From Mycocentrospora acerina (lineage: Eukaryota > Ascomycota > Dothideomycetes > Pleosporales): 64,000 nt of DNA. The stretch spans positions 29,001 through 93,000 of the forward strand of contig JAKUHH010000151.1 of the NCBI GenBank assembly GCA_022701365.1, given 5' to 3'. Shown piece after piece: positions 42,401 through 54,594 of the stretch. The notes under the pieces were generated by a model. It was not told the DNA's origin and searched no databases. It was given only the letters and a program-made list of their open reading frames with translations. The first letter of the stretch is position 1. Each line of letters opens with the position of its first letter. The translations under genes were made by a program, and so were the position numbers.

Positions 42401-44623
42401 TTTCCGTGTTCAAGAGTCACCCAGAGAGTATAGAGGTTGATTGCGTGGCAGAGCTACGGACCGAAGAAGGAAGTTCCACGCATGCGCAAGCCTAACATGT
42501 CGGACGTAAAAGTGGAGTGCGAAGCCAGGTCATGGACGACAGTTGACGTGAAAGGGATTGACAGAAGAACTCTGCTCGTGCACCCGCCAGAACGCATCTA
42601 CCATACTATAGCTAGCATGAAGTAACAAAATTAAAGCACCTAGTATGCTCCGGGATTAGGGTCACAATGTCGAGCATGGTAACGCAATTCATGTCAGCAG
42701 TAGCCAGACAGGGAACGCAAAACGTCCCATCTGCCGTATGTTCCACCAACAGCATGTCACTACCAGAGAGGCTGACCCACAACCCCCAGGTCTTATACCC
42801 ACAATCTAGAATGAACGCCCCGGACAACGTGTGCGCCCTCAACTCGTGGTACTGCACGCCATTTTCGCAGCGTGGCGTAAACGGAGAATGCTCTTATATG
42901 GGAATGAGCGGCACAATGATTGCATGCACTCAACTTCGGATGCATGGAACTCCGAGTAGGCGAGACGAATTGAATTGCGGTCAACAATTCTTACTTGCGC
43001 TCTGAGCTAAAACTATCACAACATTTGCGTGTGTCCCGTGTGTACACCGTTTAGCGGGGAGGTCCTGCGCGGATTCGCAGCGGGGATTGGAGGATAGGGC
43101 GGAGGGATCATCTGATGGACAGGTAAAATGCTGGGATCCTTGCGCAATACAAGGAAGCAGAGTGTTTTAGGTTCAGAGACCATAGCCGAGCGACAACTGG
43201 AAGTTCTAGGCCAGAGAGGAATGATTGGAACATCATGCCGTTGGGTGGAGGCTGCATGATGCAGGGTGGTGTTGCAAGGCAACCTGCAGCGCAGAGAGAC
43301 CAATTGTCAAATTTCAACAAAAGCTTCCTTTCTTCATTAGTGTTCTTTCAGCCTTCCATCTCAAACCCCTTTACAGACTTCCTCTTCATCTAGAGACTTG
43401 CCCTTACCTCAGACTCGCAACAGGACCAGGTTCCCCTGAATATCCTTGGCCATAAACTAGACACGATCCCCCATCTTCTCCGCCGGCCATCGCGCGGATC
43501 AGATCTTCGTGCTCACTTATTGACCCTGTAAATCAGGTCCGGTCTTAACAATCACGCGTTCGAGTCAAGCAGCGCGTCGCACGGCTTTCGTTTTCTCAAT
43601 TAAATACATCAGCATGGGTCTAAGCGGAGAAGCCGCCTGCACAATCGAATCGTCCTGAACCGTCGGACACAAATTAAGACGCGTCGCAGATTGAATAGCG
43701 TGTTTACCTTCAAGTGCGGCTAATTTCAGCTTCAGCATTGCGACCGTGGTTATGATGAGACGTGGCGACTACAAATCATTGACCAGGCAGAGTGTATTTC
43801 TGTTCCACAGACCACCCCGCATGCCAAGTCCGTGTCCTCAGAATTGCAAGAGCAACGACGGACCGATACATAATCCTCATGGGGCCTTGGCGCTGGGGAT
43901 AGATGGGTAGGGATGCGGCGAACAGCCCCTAACGGTATGCTGTGGCGTTGATGGACGTTTCAACGTGTCGAGTAACCGGCCCGCCCTGCCCGTCTTTTCA
44001 TCGGCTGCATGGCTCTGAAGTGCAAGCCACGCTTTGTAATAAGCAGATTGTATTCTCGTCACAGTGCACATTCGCCCTTTCGAATGCACGCTTGCTTAAT
44101 CAGAAATGTATTGAATATCACGAATTGGTCATAGAAGAATTATTCCTCCGCCGAGTATCAGGGTAGAGAGGTTTGTAAGAGCGACTTGAACGTTAAGATT
44201 GATGTAAAAATATGGGGAGTCCACAAGGAAAGAGGGAGACATCATGGCTTCATTGCACAAAATGACGCTGGTAACAGTGAATTCACTGAAAGGCATTCCA
44301 TTACAAATGATAGCTGCTTTCCTCTTTTCTTCTCCCTTCCTTTACTTTCCTGACGCCTGTCCAAATCCCCCATTACGATGCGAGACGACATAACATAAGA
44401 AGAGCCAAAGCTCTAATTTACAAATTCTGCCTGACACTATAACAGATAGTTTACCAACAAACCCCGTTCACAAACGCGTAAAGCCATGTTAAAAAGGGTA
44501 TCGTACCCATTTCCATGCCCGGAAATGTGCGACCAAAGAAACGCCAGAGTGCCAAATCCTCAGAGGAAACCGTAAAGAAAGTGAATGTATACTCATTCCC
44601 ATCACTTTGTTAGTAGAAGAACA
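42401..44623. other. Long intergenic region, no gene supported
   Basis: 2.2 kb between the receptor start and the Yta7-type stop, both on the minus strand. A plus-strand frame of 112 codons at 42667-43005 has several Met and Cys but no recognised motif. The left part should be the receptor promoter and the right 200 bases the Yta7-type 3' sequence. Confidence 0.5.
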
Positions 44624-47600
44624 CTATCGTTCAGGGTGCTGCGTCGCGCCCGGCGTCGCAGACCAAAACTCTGCTTGTGTAGCACCAACAGGCGGCGCCT
44701 GCGTGAGCTGCGGATATGCCTGTGTCATCTGTGTTGCATGTTCAAAGTGCATATATCGTTCTTCTGCAGCTTCTTCCTCCTGACTGGACTTGAGGATATC
44801 TTGCATGGCTTGGATGTCCGCGATGGACTCATTGAATGCTTCGGCAACTTGCTGCACGACTCGAGTGCGATTGTAATCTTTGCGGTGGGTCCAGATCGCC
44901 TCCATGAGGCTAGCATTGATTTGCTCGAGTTGCTCAAGTGTACATCCAGAGGTGTTTTTAACGAGCATGTGGTGTAGCTCATGCAGCTGCGTGTCGTCAA
45001 GGAGAAGCACTGGCTGCGGTACATCCTCATCATTGAGAATTTCTGCGAGGTTTGTTGTGTGACGCGGTGGGGGCATGACTTGTGACGACTGCGAAGATGG
45101 CGAATTGGTCATTTGGCTGCTAATGTAGTGTTGTTCTGTGAAGAGCATCTCGTCAGTGGAGTCCGAAGAAGATAAACAGGGAGAGAGATCAAAGCGGCGC
45201 TCAAAGAGGGTTATCGAACCTTGTGTATCTGGAAGCTGCGATCCACCCGCTTGCGGCATGAGTTCCACAAAGTTTGGCATGCCCATTGGCGGCGCGCCAT
45301 TACTGCTCTGTGTACCGAATTTGTTGTCGGAGGACCGTTTAGATGTTTGATTACCAGAGGTAGTGGTCGACGCACTGTTGTGATAGTCATTGGGATGCGA
45401 ATTAGGTGCAATGAATGTGCGGCCTGAGAATTGTGACCGTTGGGTTTGAGTCTGTGTATAGACTGGGTTGGGCGTTTGGAACTGAAAGTCGATTGGAGCG
45501 CTGACATTCAAATCTTGACTGTCTGTGAGGTCTGAATCGTCCACTGCTCGAGAAGGGACTGTAGACCCATTTAGCTGGGTGTGCTGCGCGCCGTCGTCTC
45601 CACTTGTGCCGTTGGACAAAGGACCGCTTGTAGGTGGTCGTGACGGCGTCACTGGGGGAATAGCTGTGTGTACAGGCGGCACAGGTTCGCTCAGGATGAC
45701 TGCACCAGACGCCTCCACGGCCTCAGCCAACTGCTCTGGGGCCAGGTTTTTGCCTGCTTCGGCAGCTGCTTCCCCAGCCTTGGCAATCGCCTTCTCTCGT
45801 TTCTCTTTTGCTTTACGGGCCCTCTCCAGTTCACGGTAGTAAACGGCCTCATATTCCTCGAGCTGAGCCGCTGGAAAGAAATTATGTATATCGACTTCGA
45901 CGTTGGTCAGCAATTCCTGGGCCTTCATAATTCGCTCAGTATCTCTATTGAAAGTTTTAGCGTCCTTGAACAGAGTTTTAACATCATGAAGGAAGTCCTT
46001 TGGTCGCTTGTAATAGCCATTGGAGAGACGTCTCTCAATCTCTGTCAGGTCAAGGTTGTAGTACTTGTTACCACTCGGAATGTGCAACAAAACACCAACA
46101 CCCTTGTTATCCTCTGACCACTCAAACTCTCGCGTGATACCCTGTTCTTGCTGTTGCTCAGGTCCCAAGTCGGTTGTGAAGTGATCCGGGTTCTGTTCGT
46201 CTAGTAGATACGAGTACCAGCTCTCATCCAAGATTGGCTTGAAAAACTTTCTGTGACCTTTTTTCATCCAGTCCATGATGGGTTGAATCATGATTTTCAT
46301 CTTGCTCAACGTCAACATGTCCTGCTTTCTCTGTTCCTTTTCGCGTGCAGCGAGCTCTTTAGGGTCAACAACCGGTGCAATGATAGGCGCTGATTCTAGT
46401 TGTGGCAGGATCCGTTTCTTTCTATTATCCGGGTCTGGAAAGTCGGCTGGTGACATGCGGATGTAGTGGATGATCCCTTCAAAGAATTCGGTGCGTCCTT
46501 CGTGGTCTGGCCGTCCGAGCACATACTGGTTGTTTTTCGAAAATGTGAATAGGTCTGCCATCATTTGTCTGTCTGGCTTCTCATCCTCACGAGAAAGCTC
46601 CATTACACCAAGTACCATGATTGGTTCGTTTGCGCCAATGCTGCGCAGGAGTAATCTGAATGTCTTGATGGCAGGACCAGGCAGAGTCTGATACCACACA
46701 TCAACTGCAGGTATATAGATGACACTTGGCTTGTGGCGTCTGGCCTCAGTGAAAAGCTGAGTGATAGCTGCCTCAGGACTTCTTGTGGAGTCCTCCAAGA
46801 TGGTAGGCAGATCAAATGACTGCACGTGTAGACCTTCAATCTTATTCAACAAAGCAGCGCCCAGGTACTGTTGACCCATGCCTTGCAACCCAGTGATGAG
46901 GAGGCGAGGTCTGAATATTCTGTTGCTCTCAAAATTGCGCATTGTAGTTTCTCGCTCGAATCCCTTCTCATCTTCACGATCGTCGAATTCCGCTTCTTCT
47001 AGCGCTGTAAGCTTCTTCCTCCGTGGTATGAGTTCGTCCATGCGCTTCAGAATCTCCTCCAATGGCTTCTTGAGCAGAGACTCAATACTTTTGGGGAGCG
47101 GCGCAGCACTCGCCGTGACTGTCCTTTGAGAAGAAGGCACCATCTTGTTTACCGAAATCATAAAATCTTTGGCCAGGACCTTGATACGGGAAGGATCAAT
47201 CAGCAGCTTCCTCTCGGAGCTGTAGATCTGGGGGAAAGTTCCCTGCACGGCATTTAGAGCCGCTTCCGTACAAAGCGCTCGAAGGTCGGCACCACCGTAG
47301 CCTTTGGTCAATTCCGCAAGTCCGTCCTTCATAGCAGGTTCGAGGGCCGGCTCCCAATTCTTTGTGTGAATATCAAGAATGGCACGTCGTCCTGCAACGT
47401 TTGGCAGAGGGAAGTAGAACTCGCGGTCGAATCGACCAGGACGTCGTAGAGCAGGGTCTACGGAATCTGGACGATTAGTTGCACCAATGACGATGACTTG
47501 GCCACGTCCGTCCATACCGTCCATGAGGGCAAGAAGTGTAGCGACAATGGAGGCATGAATCTGCTCCTGCTTGCTGGATCGTACAGGTGCAAGACCATCG

Positions 47601-49698
47601 ATTTCATCGAAGAAGATAATACTAGGCTGAGTCTTTCGTGCCTCCTCGAACAAAAGTCGAAGTTGTCGCTCAGCTTCTCCAACCCACTTGCTAAGGGCAT
47701 CAGCTCCCTTTCGCATGTAGAAAGTGACCTTCTGTCCATGCTCGCTAACACTGGAAGCTAGTGCGCGTGCAAGCAATGTTTTACCGGTACCAGGCGGGCC
47801 GTGAAACAATACACCTCGAGGTGGTGTGATTTTGAAGCGCTGGAAGACCTCAGGGTAAAGAAGGGGAAGCATGACCATCTCCTTGAGCTTGCTGATGTGA
47901 TCTTCTAGTCCACCGACGCCGTCGAAGTTAACGTTGGTGTCAACACCAAGCGGATCTGCATCTGCAAGAGCCTTCTTGTCCTTGACCTTGCCAAAGTTTG
48001 CAGGACCGCCGCCAGATCCGCCAGCTTGTTGTGCGTCTGCATTATGCGTTTGAGGAAAAGCAAAGCCAGGGGCAGTCGTTGTCGTCGGGGTCATACCAAT
48101 CATGCCTCCGACAGATTTGGGCATCATTTGGTTCTCATCATCACTGCTGTCAGAATCGCCGCCTGTAACCCCCATGCCTGCTTCGACACCACCACCAAAG
48201 GGGCCCTGGTTGCCCCAAATACTCCTGTATGCCGCGCGTCCCCCTCTGGAGCGTGTCTTCTCGGCGCGTGGAGCGACATCGTCATCATCAAACACTGCAT
48301 TCAATTCTGGACGGACAACGCGATAATCGACAGCGTTTGCACGAGCGCGTCGCTTGGGTGCTGTGTCATACGATAGGTCATTGTCGGGAACGCGTCTACT
48401 CAGGCGGCGGCGCTTGGTATCGAGTTCCTGAAGTTCGTCTGCCATCTCGTCCTTATCTAGCTCCTCCTCGGAAGATGAGTTGCGCCTGCTTCGCTGGGAT
48501 TGTCGTGTTCTTCCCCGGTTGCGAGTCGACCTTCGGCCTGAGCCCGAGGCGCTGTCGGACGAGGAACGCTTTCGCTTGCCCTTTCCGTGGTCTGAATCCG
48601 ACATTCCTTCTTCTTCCTCTTCTTTCTCGTCGTCGGCAGGCGGCTCGAAATCGCTGCTTTCGTCGGCACCTCGCTTACGTTTAGCTGATACGGCACGAGA
48701 CTAGAAGGAGTTAATTTGAAGTCGCGCACGAGAGATCAATCGACACATACCCTGAGATTACGACCACCACGTGTGACAGGACCTTCTTCCTCGTCCGATT
48801 CCCCAGGAGCATCAGCATCCTCGTCATGTTGCGACTCTTGAATTACTCCTTCTTGGCCCTCGTTGTCTTCATCGTTCTTCGAAGCTTGGGCATCCTGTTC
48901 AGGTGTAGCCTCGGCGTGTACCTGCAGTTGTTCTTCGGCACCCGCAAGGAGCGCATCGATTGGCCCCCCGTCACTATCGTCATCACGAATCATAGACACC
49001 TCCTGGGAGGCTTCCACGATAGGGCTCTGATGCTGAATCCTCGGGCCCTTGCCGCCTCTAGTTGGGCGTGTAGAGGTTGGCTCTGGAGTCTTGGTGGGCT
49101 GGCGAATCGCGTGTCTGCCCGAGTCCGAGAGAGCAATCTGCTCGACGTCGAGCGAGCGCAGACGGGTACTACGCCGTGTGTTTGCTGGTTCTGGCGTCTT
49201 CTCGCGGGCAATACTCTTGCTTCCAGTGCGCTGACGCAGAGCGCGACGCATGTTATCAGTCATCTTCAAGCTTACAATAAGGGATGGCTTCTCCACCTCC
49301 TCAATGGATGGCTGCGCCCGGCGTCGCGAAGTTATGGGCTTGTCGTCGTCGTCGCTACTTTCAGAGGGTGTGTCTTCAATCTCGTCCTCACTCTCCTCGT
49401 ATTTGATGGCCTTCTTAGCTACCTTGCGCACGCTTCTGCCCGTCTGGGGGTTGACTTCGGGCTCCTCGCTCTCGGAACGATCAGTAAAGGAGTCGTCAGA
49501 CACAATCTCGTCGTCGTCGTCGACGTCTGAGCCGCCGTATGCGCGACGCGAGCGCTTAAGACCTCTCTTCTTGGATCCCGGTGTGGCGCGATTGTTGCGA
49601 CGGCGCTGGGGTGGCGCGCGTTCGGTGGCGTCGAAATCGAGATCGTCGGGGTCCGAGGCGTTGGGATCGAGGTCGAACTTGCGTTTCGCGCGAGACAT
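44624..49698 (-). CDS. Yta7/ATAD2-type AAA-ATPase with bromodomain
   Basis: Two exons, 49698-48751 and 48700-44624, with a 49-base intron (GTATGT...TAG); 1674 residues. The join reads GGRNLR-SRAVSAKRKRGADE. The first 600 residues are acidic and basic low-complexity sequence with nuclear-signal-like stretches. The first AAA module is active-looking: Walker A GPPGTGKT at about 617-624 and Walker B IIFFDEIDGL at about 681-690. The second module has RLLITGLQGMGQQYLGAAL, without the Walker lysine, so it is degenerate, as in this family. A bromodomain-like helical region follows at about 1180-1250 (LTEIERRLSNGYYKRPKDF). Yeast Yta7 evicts or deposits histone H3-H4 and bounds silent chromatin. The first exon is unusually long compared with yeast. 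Confidence 0.93.
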
Positions 49699-51172
49699 GA
49701 GGGGTCGGTTGCGGTGAGGTTGCCTGCACGTCTGTGGTGCTACAGTGAGTGGATAGGCTTTTGGTGATGATGATGAAAACGCGCACTTACACCGCCTGAA
49801 GTGAAAATTTCGGCTTTAGTGTGACATGAGCAGAGAAATGAGCGTCTTTTTCATTCGCGATGCCACGGGCGAAATAGTGCGCGATGTCGAGGGTCTAGTT
49901 GCGCGAGTGTTATGATGTTGTTGAACGTGTGATGAAGAACCAGGACGGAGATGCGTCACAGATGACGGTGCAGAGAGCACTGATAGCGACTACAAGATGC
50001 AATAGGAATGTGATGAACGTCGCGCAGATCTGGACGAGCCAAAAACACAGACGTGGTCAAAGGGATGGATCGTGATGTTCCTGACTGCTGATGGGCGATT
50101 CTTCCGTCTTGCGCGCCATGCCAAGGGCCAATCACAACAGCTCGCCCTGCGCACTACGCTTTCGAGCTGCACTGCCATTGTTCCACGACCACGACGACGA
50201 GCTCGAATTCCCGACTTTTGAGCACTCGAGGGGCTCGGAGAATATAATAAATTGACTGCAAACAAGTCTAGCAAGCATTCCCGCAGCTTTTCGGGAGTCT
50301 TTAGAGCTGTTCACGACTGCTCTTCGAGCTCCCGAATTCCACAATGACAACTCTTACTGCCAGTGATCGCCTGCAGGTACAATGCGGCTTAAAAGCTTAA
50401 AACCGCGAGCTAGGCATCGCTGTCATGGTCGAGTGTGGGGAAGCACAGCCACGTGCCTGCTAGGGAACAATCCTCCCCCACTCTTTGGGGCCTGTGGAAC
50501 GGCCAGTGGCTGGAACGTGATTTTGGAGATTGCTAACTCATTTTTGTGCTTTTGTAGCACACGCACGTTGTTATTGTTGTTGTCGCAGCGTGTGAGTTGT
50601 TGCTCAGGAGGTTACCTACAATCGCGCCATGTAATAGTACATGAAGTGCAGTGGTCCTCTTCACGAACAGACACAATTTGCCAAGAATCTTTGACATTCG
50701 GTGTTGTCTTGTTCTGACATATTTAACAAGGTTGCGGTTGAGTATGCACATGACTAAGCAAGCATGGTGTTGTATCGCGCAGTGTCCATGACGTTCCAGC
50801 TCAGGGCGTCACTAGCAAGCTCTCGTACCTACTCCATGGGTAACACATCTCTGTAATATGGAAATCGTGTAGTGCAGCCGATCGCTTGCACGCATATCTC
50901 TGCCAGTCTTCAACCGCAGTCGCACGCAATATCTTCATCAAGATGAACTCCCAGGGCTCCCGCTGAGTGTTTACACAGCGAGGTACTAATCTACATATGT
51001 TTACAGATCATCATACAATGCACACATTACCGAACTAACTTTGTTGTATCAAGGGTTACCAATCGCCAGTGTTTCCCACAATCCAATATAGAAGTTGCGC
51101 AGCGCGCAAAACGCCCTCGAGCTTACTTTGATTGGTCGATGCCAGCGCTGTCCTCCCAGCACACAAAGTAGA
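49699..51172. other. Intergenic region, no gene supported
   Basis: 1.5 kb between the Yta7-type start and the stop of the mitochondrial protein gene, both on the minus strand. The left part is promoter. A near-palindrome CGGCTTAAAAGCTTAAAACCG lies at about 50385-50405. Frames up to 111 codons (50382-50717) are not convincing. Confidence 0.5.
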
Positions 51173-52078
51173 TCATTCTTCATAAATGATGCGGTCGAGA
51201 GCTGTTGCGGAGTTAAAAATTTGCCTTCATATTGGACCACAAGACGTACCTTTGCCATCTTCCAACAACCATCCCGAACAATCAATCTTCCACTTCTCCC
51301 CCTGCACCTCTATTTTTGCGATGCCAAATCTCAATACTGCAAACTTGAATTTCAAGAAGAAATTTGTCCACTTCTGGTGCACCCATCGTGCCGAGTATTC
51401 CCACACCCTTGGTAAAATCGACATGTGCTCGAGGCCCTGCATAACCTTCTGCCGCCTTGACCTCTCTGCTTCCAACAACTCGGCCACCATAGGCCACGTC
51501 TTCTCGCTGATGGTCGCGCCCCCAAGGTTCGAATAAAGAACCCTCTCCTTCTTCCATGGAGCAGCTCGTACCGTCATGCGCAGCTGCATCGGGCTTCCCA
51601 TGATACTGGGCAAGACCTCGAGCGTGCGCATGCGATTCACCGGCGCAGTGCAGATATAGCATCCGATGACGATAAAGCCAAGGCCCACGACGACATATGT
51701 CGGTCGCACGAAGAAGGCCAGATCAGGAATGTCTTTGACATCATCCTGGAATTTAATTGAATAGGCGCCTACACCTATCCATAGCGCAGCCGTTCCGTAC
51801 ACTTTCCAGTAGTACCATTTGTTCTGTGGCGCGCGGTAGAGCAGCACAGGCTGACGGGTTTGGACAACCTGACGCAGGACGGGGTCGTTATTGACGAAGA
51901 CATTTGGGCGCGCGGCGAGAGTGGGCTTGGAGGGGTATTGGTATCTGCGGAGCGGGGACGATGTGAAGGACCGTTTGGTGGGCTGGAAGAAGGGCTGTCG
52001 AGCCCCGAATATGGCGGCGCGGAGGGACGAGGGCAGGCGGAACGAGTGCTGGGAGAAGCCCCGTGAGAAGGCGGGCAT
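51173..52078 (-). CDS. Probable mitochondrial two-helix membrane protein
   Basis: Two exons, 52078-51250 and 51201-51173, with a 48-base intron (GTACGT...CAG); 285 residues. The small last exon ends GK-ALDRIIYEE. The first 50 residues are basic and rich in Ser and Phe (MPAFSRGFSQHSFRLPSS... RSFTSSPLRR), a typical mitochondrial presequence with a cleavage-like Arg motif. Two membrane helices follow (YGTAALWIGVGAYSI and YVVVGLGFIVIGCYICTA), then a soluble C-terminal part with RVLYSNLGGATISEKTW. I do not recognise the family. It shares a 258-base promoter with PDX1. The start chosen is the ATG at 52078, which opens the presequence. Confidence 0.75.
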
Positions 52079-52336
52079 CCTGCAAGGCAATCAGCATCCT
52101 GGCGCAAGCAGCAGATTATCCAGGAATCTCGTACTCGAAAAAAGTGACCTGCGAATGGCAATGGACAGGCGCCGCCGCTGTCGTGGTTCGACTCCGAAAT
52201 GTCCACTCGAGACGCTCGGGCCATTCAACAATCTCGCCGATCCAACGCTCAACAAGCCCCAGCAAAGCGCCATCGCTCGTCCTCTCCCCCTCCCCCTCCA
52301 TCCGCGCGATTGTCCTCCTCCGCCAATCGGTTCCTC
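52079..52336. promoter_or_regulatory. Short shared promoter of two mitochondrial genes
   Basis: 258 bases between the divergent starts of the two-helix mitochondrial protein and PDX1. There is a CT-rich tract at about 52268-52300 ahead of the PDX1 start, and CCAAT is seen at 52322-52326 on the plus strand (GCCAATCGG). With so little room, the two genes probably use a common regulatory region. Confidence 0.55.
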
Positions 52337-53899
52337 ATGGCTTCAATCGCTGCGGCATGTAGAGTCTCGGTACGGGCTGCACAGCAGCTCAGAAGCCATG
52401 GCGCACGGCGAGGTAAGAGCTGCTTGCAGCGAGACTGGTACCTTGACTGACCATTCTGTTACAGCACTGCACGCTGGGCAGGCCTCGCTCGCCGCCCAAA
52501 ACTTCAACATGCCCGCACTATCTCCAACGATGACTGAGGGCAACATCGCGACCTGGAAGATCAAAGAAGGTACGACTGGCTCAGCCTGCACGAACTAGAC
52601 AGACATTGGACGAATAGTGCACGTTAAGATGTTCATCGCGAGGAGAGCACCGGGAAAATTACTATGCGATTGCACTATTTGATTATTGTATGCTTATCAG
52701 GCACAGTGCTGATATGACCAGGCGATTCCTTCTCTGCCGGAGACGTTCTTCTCGAGATTGAAACAGACAAGGCGCAGATGGACGTCGAGGCGCAGGATGA
52801 CGGCATTCTTGCAAAGATAATAGTATGTGGGAAGGCCTAGCAGCTGTGTGGGGGCTGGCTGACAAGGTCGCAGCAAGGAGACAACTCGAAAGCAGTCCAA
52901 GTTGGCACCAGGATCGCCGTCACAGCTGAGCCTGGCGACGACTTGAGCTCGCTTGAGATCCCTGCCGAGGACAACCCTGCGCCCAAGAAGGCAGATGCCT
53001 CCAAGGAACAGCCCAAGAAAGAGTCTGAGCCAGTGCCAAAGGAGGAGCGCTCTGTTTCACTACCTCTAAAGTCTGATGCAGTCAAAGAAACATCCAGCGG
53101 AAAGGCTCAAAAGCAGACATACCCTCTCTACCCCTCCGTACAGCATCTCCTGAAGGTCAACGGCCTGCCAAAGGAAGAAGCAGATAAGATCCCAGCCACT
53201 GGTCCAGGTGGCAGGTTGCTGAAGGGTGATGTGTTGGCGTACATTGGCAAGGTTGAGAGGACTTATCCTGCACAATCAGCAGAACGCTTCAAGACGCTTT
53301 CCCATCTGGATCTATCCAACATCAGGCCAGCAGCGAAGAAGGAAACTCCTACCAAGAAGCCCGCTGCTGAAGCTGCTACTGTTGCGCAGGAGCTTCCAGT
53401 TGAGGTTGCTCTCCCCATCTCCCTCACAGCCGTGATTGAGTGTCAGAAGCGCGTCAAGGAGTCCATTGGCGTGTTCCTACCGTTGTCTACCTTCATTGCT
53501 CGCGCCACGGAACTTGCAAACGAAGAGTTGCCCAAGTCGAAGGCAGCAAAGCCATCTGCCGACGAGCTGTTCAATGCTGTCCTCGGCCTAGACGGGATTG
53601 GAGGAAAGAAATACTCGCGCGGTAATTTCACTCCCCAAGTGACTGCTCTGCCTCCTGTAGCGCTGTCTAGCACCCGCGCATTTGCTTTCAAGAAGCCCGA
53701 CGTGCTCGACATTCTGACGGGAAAGAAGACATCAGTTAGTAATGCTAAGGTGTCTTCGCTCGGTGCAGCGGAGAGGATTGTAGGCCCTCTGAATGTTTTT
53801 AGTGTGAGCGTGCCCAAGGGTGACGAGAAGAGGGGGCGTGTCTTCCTCGAACGTGTCAAGACGGTGTTGGAGGTCGAACCTGGCAGGCTTGTTGTATAA
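52337..53899 (+). CDS. PDX1: Pyruvate dehydrogenase complex protein X (E3-binding protein)
   Basis: Four exons, 52337-52412, 52465-52569, 52722-52822 and 52874-53899, total 435 residues. The first encodes a presequence (MASIAAACRVSVRAAQQLRS). The lipoyl domain is at about 35-105, with the lipoylated lysine in EIETDKAQMD at about residue 77. The peripheral-subunit-binding domain is at about 178-215 (SVQHLLKVNGLPKEEADKIP ... GPGGRLLKGDVL). The C-terminal part is short and lacks the HxxxD active site of E2 acetyltransferases, which identifies protein X rather than E2. It anchors dihydrolipoamide dehydrogenase in the mitochondrial pyruvate dehydrogenase complex. The last intron acceptor was chosen because it alone keeps frame (KII-QGDNSKAVQVG). 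Confidence 0.92.
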
Positions 53900-54594
53900 G
53901 AAATGGTGCTCATCAATTATACCTATAGCGTCTGTATATTACTACATCCATAGACTTCACGTCAGCACATCTTGTTGGTTGGCGATGACATTGTAATCGC
54001 TGCCTTATCTACCGTGATTAGGGGTTTCTTCAGGCGTCTGGACGAATAGCGCACTAGCAGCATGACGTTCGATCTCCTTTGACCCGGCAGATCGACCCTG
54101 AACCTAGAATAGAGTATCGGAACGTTTAACGCGCCGGCAGCCGAGTCCATGCACAATCTCGAAGCAAGTCCAGATTGAGGGAGTTCAATTGCTTCTTCCA
54201 TGTTCAGGGTTGATCATGCGGCGGGGTGGCGGTGAAGGATTTGAAAAGTCACGTCACTCTACAATATGGTGGATTTCGAGAATGTTCGCGGCCACATGCA
54301 CCAAAGATTCTCCCACGAGAAAGTAGCTGTGGAGACGCGGTGACTGTTTGGATTGGCAATCAACGGCGAAGTGCACTCTTGACTTTCGCTTCCCCAAGCC
54401 TTCCCCACGCGTATTTTAAGTCTCCACGGCTAGCCCAATTCAGAACTCCGACATTCGCAAAGTAGTGTGGGCTTGCTCACAACTCAACCCTTACTCTTTC
54501 TTTTTCCCCGTCATTCCTACACCTGACGCGACGACGACCGCCCTCGAGGCCAATTCATCTCTCTCACCCTCGCGCAGTTCTCCATCCCCTCGCC
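53900..54594. promoter_or_regulatory. Intergenic, promoter of the Agc1-type gene
   Basis: Space between the PDX1 stop and the carrier start, same direction. CT-rich sequence lies at about 54491-54512 and 54561-54594, immediately before the start codon. A minus-strand frame of 79 codons at 53962-54201 has no recognised motif. No gene is supported. Confidence 0.5.

Noticed and set aside
43540..43590. tRNA-like GCGTTCGAGTC segment
   Set aside because: Only a T-loop-like string; no acceptor stem, anticodon arm or D-loop could be folded around it.
51095..51536. Plus-strand frames over the mitochondrial protein's 3' part
   Set aside because: Antisense to a coherent two-exon gene.
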